This document shows, one piece after another, positions 46,256 to 53,769 of a stretch of DNA of 64,000 nucleotides. The notes below the pieces were generated by a model. That model was not told the origin of the DNA and did no database searches. It was given only the letters and a program-made list of their open reading frames with translations. Numbering within the stretch: the first letter of the stretch is position 1; each line of letters opens with the position of its first letter. The position numbers were made by a program, and so were the translations under genes. The stretch comes from Cardiobacteriaceae bacterium (GTDB taxonomy: Bacteria; Pseudomonadota; Gammaproteobacteria; Cardiobacteriales; Cardiobacteriaceae): assembly GCA_017484165.1 (NCBI GenBank), contig JAFUTP010000053.1, forward strand, positions 1 to 64,000. The letters run 5' to 3'.

Positions 46256-46966
46256 TTGGAAGCTAATATTTCAATTTATCAAATAATTGCTGATGCTAGT
46301 TTATTCGTAAAATTTATTATGTTGGTGTTATTTTTAATGCTTTTAACCACCATCTTTTGGACAGGTAAAAAAGCTATTTATTTTTTAAGAATAGAGCAAA
46401 AAATAGCGGGGTTCAAGAGCACTTTTTGGAATGAAAGAGGGGTGCAAATTTCCTTAATTTATGACCAATACCGTGAAAAAGATTGCGAAGCGATAGAACA
46501 AATATTCAAAGACGGTTATGAAGAATTTAAGCATTTTTTAGATAAGAAAAATTTCGAAGACCCCGACGCAATTGTTCATAACTGCCGCCGTGCGATGGAA
46601 GCCGCCGTCCGTGCCGAAAATGCTAAACAGGAAAAAGGCTTGGATTTGCTCGCAACTTTCGGTTCTTCCGCACCGTATATCGGACTACTCGGCACGGTTT
46701 TCGGAATTATGCACGCCTTTATTTCACTCGGTTCAGCACAAAACACCACCATCAACACCGTCGCTCCCGCAATTGCCGAAGCCTTGATTGCAACCGCTAT
46801 CGGTCTTGCCGCAGCAATTCCTTCCGTATTGTCATACAACGCATTCATTTCTAAATCGGAAAAAATCAATGTCGAATATGACACCTTCATCGAAAGATTT
46901 TGCAATTTAATGCAAAGACAAATTATGAATGCCAAAAAGAGCATAGAACGCGCTCAAAGTTATTAA
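46256..46966 (+). CDS. tolQ: Tol-Pal system protein TolQ
   Basis: Inner-membrane motor subunit that, with TolR, uses the proton gradient to drive TolA and constrict the outer membrane at division. The start codon is TTG at 46256, with AAGGAG ten bases upstream. The 236 residues have a first transmembrane segment near 15-40 and the conserved MotA/TolQ/ExbB block FGSSAPYIGLLGTVFGIMHAF with IAEALIATAIGLAAAIPSV. tolR and tolA follow. Confidence 0.95.
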   Translation: MEANISIYQIIADASLFVKFIMLVLFLMLLTTIFWTGKKAIYFLRIEQKIAGFKSTFWNERGVQISLIYDQYREKDCEAIEQIFKDGYEEFKHFLDKKNFEDPDAIVHNCRRAMEAAVRAENAKQEKGLDLLATFGSSAPYIGLLGTVFGIMHAFISLGSAQNTTINTVAPAIAEALIATAIGLAAAIPSVLSYNAFISKSEKINVEYDTFIERFCNLMQRQIMNAKKSIERAQSY

Positions 46967-47017
46967 ACAAGTCCAAAAATTCCGTATAAGTTATTAAAAA
47001 TATTCAAGGATAGAATA

Positions 47018-47449
47018 ATGAAACGACGCACTCGCCGTGTTACTTCTGAAATGAATGTTGTGCCCTATATTGATGTAATGTTGGTTTTATTAGTTATTTT
47101 TATGATCGCCGCACCGTTGATGACCCGCTCGATAACGGTGGAATTGCCAGAAGTCGGAACAGAAAATTCAGAAAAAATCGATCCGAATAAAGAAATGAAA
47201 AAAATCGCTCAATTGGAAATCGATAAAGATGGCAAGGCAAAACTAGTCATCGGTCGCGAAGCGGTTGCCGATAATGATGCAAGCATTCTCGCAGAGCTGA
47301 AAAAATTCAAAGAAGAAAATCCCGAAGAAGGCGTTTATATCTGCGGAGATAAAAAAGCAGAGTATGAAAAAATCTTTCATTTCGTTGAATTGGCAAAAGA
47401 AGCTGGCATAAAAATGCAGCTCGATGCCAGAGAAAGAACAACAGATTAA
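47018..47449 (+). CDS. tolR: Tol-Pal system protein TolR
   Basis: A 143-residue single-pass inner-membrane protein. The segment MNVVPYIDVMLVLLVIFMIAAP holds the proton-path aspartate of the ExbD/TolR family, followed by a periplasmic domain. It pairs with TolQ and contacts TolA. It sits 51 bases after tolQ, with AAGGAT before the ATG. Confidence 0.95.
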   Translation: MKRRTRRVTSEMNVVPYIDVMLVLLVIFMIAAPLMTRSITVELPEVGTENSEKIDPNKEMKKIAQLEIDKDGKAKLVIGREAVADNDASILAELKKFKEENPEEGVYICGDKKAEYEKIFHFVELAKEAGIKMQLDARERTTD

Positions 47450-47457
47450 GGTTAAAA

Positions 47458-48567
47458 ATGCAAGCGCGCAAACTTCGAGCTCTAACTGAAAATGCTTTCG
47501 GAGTATTTTTAGTTGCCGTTGCTCTAATCAGCACTGCAATATTTATTTGGCATTACAAAAATCAAAAACTCGCCGAACAAGACCAGCAAGCACCTAGCGA
47601 AATCCCGTCAGAAGAAGCTCTGCTGCCAAGCGAAACGGCAGTAGAAATAAATACGGATATGCAGCCACTGCAAGAACGATTAGACAAAATCGAAAAAAGA
47701 GAAAAACAAATCGAAGCGGAAAGACAAAGAAAAATCCGTGAGGCGGAAGAAAAACGCCGCCGCGAAGCCGAGGAAAAACGCCGTAAAGAAGAAGAAGCTA
47801 AACGCAAAGCCGAAGAAGAAAGAAAACGCAAATTAGCCGAGGAAAAAGCTGCCGCTGAAAAAGCCGCTGCCGAACTGCGTCGCAAAAAAGAAGAAGCCGA
47901 AAAATTAGCCGCTGAAAAACTCGCAAAAGAGGCAAAAGAAAAAGCAGAAAAAGCAGCAAAAGAAGCCAAGGCAAAAGCCGATAAAGCAGCCAAAGAAAAA
48001 GCAGAAAAAGCCGCAAGAGAAGCGCGTGAAAAAGCCGCAAAGGCAGAAAAAGCAGCAAAAGAGGCAAAAGAAAAAGCCACAAGAGCTGAAAAAGAAGCGC
48101 GTGAAAAAGCGGCAAAAGAGGCGAAAGAAAAAGCAGAAAAAGAAGCAAAAGCCAAAGCAGCACAGAAAAAATTAGACGCAACCAAAAAGCCAGAACTCGG
48201 ACTTTCTAGTTATGACGAAAAAACAGGCGGTAGCAACAGCACAAACGGCACAGCTGCAAAAAGTAATAATGACGACCGCGCCGCACTTAATGCCGATTTA
48301 ATTGCATTTTCGGAAGCGGCAAAAAATAAAGTGTGGAGTAAATGGATAACGCCAGCGAATGCACAACATTCCCGCAATCCGTCTTTGCTGATTAAAGTTG
48401 ATAATTCAGGACGAGTGGTAAGCGTAAAGGTGCAGAAATCGAGCGGCAATAAGCTGTATGACGAGTCGGTAATATCAGCGGTCAAAGCCGCATCACCACT
48501 TCGAATGCCGCAAATGCAAAAAAACCGCGAAAGAATTGTCAGCGAGGGAATTGTGGTGAATTTCTGA
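47458..48567 (+). CDS. tolA: Tol-Pal system protein TolA
   Basis: A 369-residue protein spanning the periplasm. One transmembrane helix (about residues 15-33) anchors it to TolQR, then a long Lys/Ala/Glu-rich helical domain (about 75-240) reaches the outer membrane, and a C-terminal TonB-like domain (KVWSKWITPAN ... SLLIKVDNSGRVVSVKVQKSSG) binds TolB and Pal. The gene starts eight bases after tolR. tolB and pal do not follow, and ybgC does not precede tolQ, so the Tol genes are split in this genome. Confidence 0.94.
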   Translation: MQARKLRALTENAFGVFLVAVALISTAIFIWHYKNQKLAEQDQQAPSEIPSEEALLPSETAVEINTDMQPLQERLDKIEKREKQIEAERQRKIREAEEKRRREAEEKRRKEEEAKRKAEEERKRKLAEEKAAAEKAAAELRRKKEEAEKLAAEKLAKEAKEKAEKAAKEAKAKADKAAKEKAEKAAREAREKAAKAEKAAKEAKEKATRAEKEAREKAAKEAKEKAEKEAKAKAAQKKLDATKKPELGLSSYDEKTGGSNSTNGTAAKSNNDDRAALNADLIAFSEAAKNKVWSKWITPANAQHSRNPSLLIKVDNSGRVVSVKVQKSSGNKLYDESVISAVKAASPLRMPQMQKNRERIVSEGIVVNF

Positions 48568-48647
48568 TTTATTCATTTTTCTTCGCCTAATCGGCAAAAA
48601 TCCATTCATAAAATCCGTTTAATACAACAATTTTTAGGGAGAACTTA

Positions 48648-49835
48648 ATGCAAACCGAATTTGACATCATCATTGCAGGCGCAGGTCCAGCTGGTTTGGC
48701 ACTGGCTCGTGCTTTATCCGATACCGAACTCAAAATTGCTATCGTTGATCCGCATTCAGATGAAGAGCTAAAAAATCCGCCCTTCGACGGTCGCGAAATC
48801 GCCCTCACCCACCCTTCTAAACATATTCTGGAACAGCTCGATATTTGGTCAGGTTTTCGTGATGAGGAAATTTTTATCCTCCGCGATGCCAAAGTTATCA
48901 ACGGTGAAAGCCCATATCAATTACATTTTCCCGAACCGTCAGCCGATAGCAAAAAACGCCCGATTTCCAATCTCGGTTATTTAGTCTCCAATGATTGCAT
49001 TCGCCGTGAAGCTTACCGTGCCACACAGGAGCAAAAAAATATCGAATGGTTTTTGCAAAATAAAGTCAAAACCGCAACTTCCGATGCAATCAGCGCCAAA
49101 GTTACGCTCGACGACGGCACGCAACTATCCGCCGCACTTCTAGTCGCCGCTGATAGCCGTTTATCTAGCATCCGTCGGCAAATGGGAATAGTTTGCGATT
49201 TGCACGATTTCGGGCGCACGGTGATTGTTTTCCGTCTCGAACACGAAATATCAAATGAACAAACCGCCTTCGAATGCTTCTTTTACGGCTCGACTTTGGC
49301 ACTTCTTCCGCTTACCGATAAAGTTACCAATTGCGTCATCACTATTGACTCGCGCCGCCAAGCGGAAATTACCGAAATTACGGGAGAAGAATTAGCCGCT
49401 TTGGTGGAAAGTCAAGTCGGCGGAAAATACGGAAAAATGCGTCTTGCCAGCACAATTCACCCTTATCCGCTTGTCGGCTCGCATGCCAAATCTTTTTACG
49501 CACCGCGCTGCGCTCTCGTTGGTGATGCCGCTTGCGGAATGCATCCCGTAACCGCACACGGCTACAACTTAGGTCTCAAAAGTCAGGAAATTCTCTCCAA
49601 ATTGATAATTCGCCAGAAAAGTCAGGGCTTGGATATCGGTGATAGCGCGATGCTTGCGGAATATTCTCGCCGTCATCGAATAAACACTATCCCGATGTAT
49701 TACGGAACCAATACACTTGTCAGCATTTTCACCCGAGAAACGGCAGCGGCAAAAGTGCTGCGTTCGGGAATTTTGAAAATTGCTAATAATCTACCGCCCG
49801 TGAAATATTTAATCAGCCGACAACTGACTGGTTAA
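48648..49835 (+). CDS. ubiM: FAD-dependent ubiquinone hydroxylase, UbiM/UbiH family
   Basis: A 395-residue FAD monooxygenase of the UbiH/UbiF/VisC family acting in ubiquinone synthesis. FAD motif IIIAGAGPAGLALARAL, the DG motif region and the second FAD motif VGDAACGMHPVTAHGYNLGLK are visible. The MHPVTAHGYN form of the second motif resembles UbiM more than UbiH or UbiF, so C5-hydroxylation of demethoxyubiquinol is the best guess, though other ring positions are possible. The gene follows tolA by 80 bases. Confidence 0.8.
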   Translation: MQTEFDIIIAGAGPAGLALARALSDTELKIAIVDPHSDEELKNPPFDGREIALTHPSKHILEQLDIWSGFRDEEIFILRDAKVINGESPYQLHFPEPSADSKKRPISNLGYLVSNDCIRREAYRATQEQKNIEWFLQNKVKTATSDAISAKVTLDDGTQLSAALLVAADSRLSSIRRQMGIVCDLHDFGRTVIVFRLEHEISNEQTAFECFFYGSTLALLPLTDKVTNCVITIDSRRQAEITEITGEELAALVESQVGGKYGKMRLASTIHPYPLVGSHAKSFYAPRCALVGDAACGMHPVTAHGYNLGLKSQEILSKLIIRQKSQGLDIGDSAMLAEYSRRHRINTIPMYYGTNTLVSIFTRETAAAKVLRSGILKIANNLPPVKYLISRQLTG

Positions 49836-49906
49836 TCATAAATCACGGTGAATAAAAAATAGCATTACAAGCAGTAAAACAGTAAAAAAAATTCAGGAAA
49901 TTCACA

Positions 49907-50605
49907 ATGCAGAGACGAAAATTTTTTCAATATTCAGTGCTTTCCGCTACCCTATTAGCAGGAATAAATAAGCTATTTGCTAGTGATAAAAATAAAGAAA
50001 TAATCGCAAATGCCAAAAGCACTCAAAATATCTACATTATCAACGGTGCTAATAGTAAAGAAGTTTGGGGGGCGAAAGGCAAACTCAACGATTCTTTATG
50101 TCAAATCGCCAAAGAAGAGTTGGAAAAATTAGGCAAAAAAGTAACCGTCAGCAAAATTGCGGACGGTTACGATATTCAAAAAGAAAGCGACAAAATCATC
50201 AATGCCGATGCGATTATTTGGCAAATGCCTGTTTGGTTTATGGCACAGCCGTGGTTTGTCAAAAAATATATCGATGAAGTGTTTATGGAAGTGATGATGA
50301 AAACAAACAGCAATGACGGCAGACACCGCACCAACCCTGATAAAGACTACGGACGCGGTGGCAAATTAACCACGCTGTATATGCTTTCCACCACTTGGAA
50401 TGCCCCAGCCGCCGCATTCACCCAAGCAGGCGAATTTTTTGACGGCAAAGGCATTGACGGTGCATTTTACCAATTCCACAAAGGCACTGAGTTTTTGGGA
50501 ATGAAACCTTTGCCATCATTTATGTGCAACGATGTGATTAAAAATCCACAAATCGAAAAAGATTTTGTTCGTTACCGCAAACATTTACAGCAGGTTTTCG
50601 CTTGA
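49907..50605 (+). CDS. exported flavodoxin-fold oxidoreductase, MdaB-like
   Basis: A 232-residue protein with a flavodoxin-fold NAD(P)H-quinone reductase domain related to MdaB: IYIINGANSKEVWGAKGKLNDSL, ADAIIWQMPVWFMAQPWFVKKYIDEVF, and LSTTWNAPAAAF. Before it is an extra 37-residue leader beginning MQRRKFFQYSVLSATLLAG, which looks like a twin-arginine signal. Known MdaB enzymes are cytoplasmic, so export of a folded flavoprotein would be unusual. The gene follows the UbiM-like gene by 71 bases. Confidence 0.82.
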   Translation: MQRRKFFQYSVLSATLLAGINKLFASDKNKEIIANAKSTQNIYIINGANSKEVWGAKGKLNDSLCQIAKEELEKLGKKVTVSKIADGYDIQKESDKIINADAIIWQMPVWFMAQPWFVKKYIDEVFMEVMMKTNSNDGRHRTNPDKDYGRGGKLTTLYMLSTTWNAPAAAFTQAGEFFDGKGIDGAFYQFHKGTEFLGMKPLPSFMCNDVIKNPQIEKDFVRYRKHLQQVFA

Positions 50606-50667
50606 ATATTTCGTTACAACAAGTTAATAAAAACTGTAAGTATTAAATAAAGGCATTAAAAGTAAAT

Positions 50668-51420
50668 ATGGAAAAAATCAACTTAACCGTAATCATTATG
50701 GCAAAGAACGAAGAGGATAATATTCTTGCCGCAATTAAATCCGCAAGTTTTGCTAGTGAAATATTGGTAATAGATGATTATTCCAGCGATAAGACTGCAG
50801 AAATTGCAATAGAACAGGGAGCAAAAGTTATCGCAAGAGAGTTAAACGGAGATTTTGCTTCGCAACTTAATTTTGCAATAAAAAAAGCTCGCTCAAATTA
50901 TGTTTTTATCCTCGATGCCGATGAAAGAATAAACCCGAAATTAGCCGATAGCATCGCCAAAACAATTCAAAACGAAGAGCAAATTACGGGCATCATTAAG
51001 CGCAAAAATTACTTACACATCACAAAAGCAACTCACGGAATTTTAAGAGCTGACTTCATACCACGGCTTTTCCTCAAAACCGCAATTGAAGTACGCGGAC
51101 AAGTCCATCAAAGTTATTGTTCAAGTATGCCGAATAAGTTACTTTCAGGTCATTTAATTCATTTTCCCTATAAATCTTGGGAACAATATCTGCATAAAGG
51201 GAATTTATATACCAGTCTCGCTGCGGAAAAATATAAGCAACAGGGTAGAAAATGCTTCTTTTTACTCGATATCGTTATTAAGCCTTTCTGGGCATTTTTT
51301 AAGGTATATTTTTGGCATCTCGGCTTTTTAGACGGCAAAATCGGATTTATTTTGGCTTTTAATCATGCCGCTTATACGATGAATAAATACGCCAAACTTA
51401 TGACCGAGGGAAAGCTGTAA
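50668..51420 (+). CDS. family 2 glycosyltransferase, lipopolysaccharide-core type
   Basis: A 250-residue GT-A enzyme of the WaaE/LgtF-like group. Motifs include LTVIIMAKNEEDNI, VIDDYSSDKTAEIA, FILDADERINP and a C-terminal membrane-associating segment (FKVYFWHLGFLDGKIGFILAF). Such enzymes add glucose or a similar sugar to the inner core heptose of LPS. The donor and acceptor are not certain. It lies upstream of a decayed gene and the N-glucosyltransferase gene. Confidence 0.85.
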   Translation: MEKINLTVIIMAKNEEDNILAAIKSASFASEILVIDDYSSDKTAEIAIEQGAKVIARELNGDFASQLNFAIKKARSNYVFILDADERINPKLADSIAKTIQNEEQITGIIKRKNYLHITKATHGILRADFIPRLFLKTAIEVRGQVHQSYCSSMPNKLLSGHLIHFPYKSWEQYLHKGNLYTSLAAEKYKQQGRKCFFLLDIVIKPFWAFFKVYFWHLGFLDGKIGFILAFNHAAYTMNKYAKLMTEGKL

Positions 51421-51479
51421 TTAAGCTAAAAAGCCGTAATACATTATGAGTAACGATGCAAAAGAAAAGAAAACAGTGT

Positions 51480-51715
51480 TGATTAAGGGAGCAGGTTTCA
51501 GTAATGGAATTTGCGCTGCAAAATACCAAAATTCCAGCATACATAAACTCACACGGCATCGCGCGACGGAATACGGCGATATTGCAAAATCTAGACGACA
51601 GGAGAAGTTTTTAGTTTCAAAGCAATGAGCTCGCAAAACAGCAATTGGGAGATACACTAGGTACTTGCGATGCTGTTAATATCTCACTAGTATTAAAACG
51701 CTGGGGGAATGATTA
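51480..51715 (+). pseudogene. decayed beta-ketoacyl-ACP synthase remnant
   Basis: This 318-base gap between two genes has no intact gene, but pieces in shifting frames match the C-terminal part of FabB/FabF-type enzymes. MEFALQNTKIPAYINSHGIA resembles the DYINSHGTST active-site His region, ATEYGDIAK continues the PVGDVKE segment one frame over, and KAMSSQ followed by LGDTLGTCDAVNISLVLK resembles KAMTGHSLGAAGVQEAI. At least two frame changes and a missing N-terminal half make it non-functional. The identification rests on short motifs. Confidence 0.45.
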
Positions 51716-51768
51716 AAGCGTCCAAATACGCTTACTAAATGTTTTTTTTGAATTTTAGGAGAATAAAA

Positions 51769-53697
51769 ATGTCAGAGAATAGTGAAATTATTTCAGTGGA
51801 AGAATTTGAAAGATTGGTGAAAGAGAAGGAGTATGATAGTGCTTATATGTATTTGTTGCATATCTTGTTAGGAATATCACAAACTAATGGGCTTATGAGC
51901 AATTGGAACGCTACTATTCCAAATTCTATCGCAAACGAAAACAATAGAACCGACGCTTACAGATATCTATCTACTAAATTAATTTCACTAATAAAGGAAC
52001 TATGTAGTTCAGAACAAGCTGTATCCACTCTATTTATGAATGACTTATTAAATTGCCAATCATCTTTACATAGGCTATTTGTTAGTTCTGTCAATATCAA
52101 TCCTGATGAATATTTACAACAACTATTATCTGATTCAGAGTTAGGAATTTATGATAACGATAAAGTTCTTGTTGTGCCTGAACAAAATAAAATTTTACGG
52201 TTTCTATTATTTTGGACTATCAATTCAGATTTAACTATTGATATCAATAAATTATGGGATATCAATCCACATCTAGCATCTGTTTTTTGCTTGTCTTATC
52301 TATCCAGTTTACCAATTTTAAATATGTATGAATATTGCAAAAGAGCCAAAATATTGAAATGGTTGCCAAATAAACTTATGACATTAGATAATATTACTTT
52401 ATCCATCGATACGGTTGTATGTACTTATATGTATTGTTCATACGATATATCAGAAAACAAACATCGAATAAAACAAGGTATAAATCATTTAATACGTAAA
52501 AAATTAGCACTAATGGATATATCCAATAGAAATATCGGATTGATTTGTAAAAGAAACAGTAAGCCTGTTATGGTTGTTGTGTTGGAGTATTTTTCTACTA
52601 ATCACTCTATATACAGGACGCATTCATCTTCGCTATTGGCAGCAAAACAATATTTTTACTTGATAGCATGCATAAGCAATAAAATAGATAAAATAGCGGC
52701 AAATATATTTGATGAAATCATTATTAGAAATTTTTCCACATATTCTATGGATGGCAATTGTGAATATATTCGTAATATATGCGAATCTAATAAAGCTGCT
52801 GTTTTATATATGCCATCAGTTGGCATGAACCCAATTACTGTTTATATATCTAACATTCGCCTCGCACCGATTCAAGTAATAGCTCTTGGTCATCCTGCAA
52901 CTACTCATTCTGATTGCATTGATTATGTAATGGTGGAAGATGATTATGTTGGTGATGAGAGTTGTTTTTCGGAAAAGTTAATTCGTTTGCCAAAAGATGC
53001 TTTGCCTTATGTTCCAAGTTCTGCTGCGCCTGAAAAAGTTGAATACAAAAGACTAACGGATACCAATCCTGATATTGTTCATATCGGCGTTGCCACATCA
53101 ATTATGAAATTAAATCCATTCTTTTTAGATGCTTGTCGTGCAATTCATGATAGAGCAAAAGTAAAGATAAAATTTCATTTCGCACTGGGAACATATATTG
53201 GACTTGATTATGTATATGTTAATCGCTTCTTAAAATCCTATCTCGGTGAAGATGTTATTGCCTATCCATCTCGTCCTTACAAGGAATATTTAGAAGTTCT
53301 TTCGCACTGCGATATGTGTATCAATCCTTTCCCATTTGGAAATACTAACGGGATTATTGATATGGTTACTTTGGGTCTGGTTGGGGTTTGCAAGACTGGT
53401 CGTGAAGTACATGAACATATCGATGAAGGTTTATTCCGCAGGCTTGGTTTGCCAGATTGGTTGATTACTAAAACTGCTGATGAATATGTGGCTGCTGCTA
53501 TTCGTCTTGCGGAAAATCACGAAGAGCGGATAGCTTTGCGTAAAGACATCATTAAAAACAACAAACTGCACACTTTATTTTCTGGTGATCCATCGCCCTT
53601 GGGCAGAATTTTGTTTGAAAAGGTTAAGGAAAAATTCAACCTTGATGAAGCAGAAGAAATTCCCGATTGGGATTTTGAAAAAGAAGCGGCGGTTTAA
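51769..53697 (+). CDS. HMW1C-type protein N-glucosyltransferase (GT41)
   Basis: Cytoplasmic enzyme that transfers glucose from UDP-glucose to asparagine in N-X-S/T sequons of proteins before export. The ATG at 51769 with an AGGAG site gives 642 residues, near the 620 of Haemophilus HMW1C. The C-terminal half is highly conserved: YMPSVGMNPITVYISNIRLA, LGHPATTHSDCIDYVMVEDD, MKLNPFFL, FPFGNTNGIIDMVTLGLVG and EVHEHIDEGLFRRLGLP. The first 300 residues are more divergent and encoded by more AT-rich DNA. In known systems the target is a large adhesin; none of the HMW1A type lies here, but PilY1 has a sequon-rich linker. Confidence 0.93.
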   Translation: MSENSEIISVEEFERLVKEKEYDSAYMYLLHILLGISQTNGLMSNWNATIPNSIANENNRTDAYRYLSTKLISLIKELCSSEQAVSTLFMNDLLNCQSSLHRLFVSSVNINPDEYLQQLLSDSELGIYDNDKVLVVPEQNKILRFLLFWTINSDLTIDINKLWDINPHLASVFCLSYLSSLPILNMYEYCKRAKILKWLPNKLMTLDNITLSIDTVVCTYMYCSYDISENKHRIKQGINHLIRKKLALMDISNRNIGLICKRNSKPVMVVVLEYFSTNHSIYRTHSSSLLAAKQYFYLIACISNKIDKIAANIFDEIIIRNFSTYSMDGNCEYIRNICESNKAAVLYMPSVGMNPITVYISNIRLAPIQVIALGHPATTHSDCIDYVMVEDDYVGDESCFSEKLIRLPKDALPYVPSSAAPEKVEYKRLTDTNPDIVHIGVATSIMKLNPFFLDACRAIHDRAKVKIKFHFALGTYIGLDYVYVNRFLKSYLGEDVIAYPSRPYKEYLEVLSHCDMCINPFPFGNTNGIIDMVTLGLVGVCKTGREVHEHIDEGLFRRLGLPDWLITKTADEYVAAAIRLAENHEERIALRKDIIKNNKLHTLFSGDPSPLGRILFEKVKEKFNLDEAEEIPDWDFEKEAAV

Positions 53698-53719
53698 TTA
53701 TCTTTATTTAGCAAATTAC

Positions 53720-53745
53720 AAACGGAGATTTAACTCTCCGTTTTT
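53720..53745 (+). terminator. terminator of the N-glucosyltransferase gene
   Basis: AACGGAGA/TCTCCGTT stem with a six-base loop and a five-T tail. Confidence 0.88.
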
Positions 53746-53769
53746 CTTTATTTATAACTTACAAGAAAT

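Noticed and set aside
47562-48185. Long open frames antisense to tolA (Phe/Ala/Ser- and Leu-rich)
   Set aside because: They are by-products of the Lys/Ala/Glu repeat on the coding strand; composition is artificial and there is no ribosome site.
51446-51628. 60-codon open frame between the glycosyltransferase genes
   Set aside because: Better explained as one frame of a decayed ketoacyl-synthase; it has no continuous similarity of its own.
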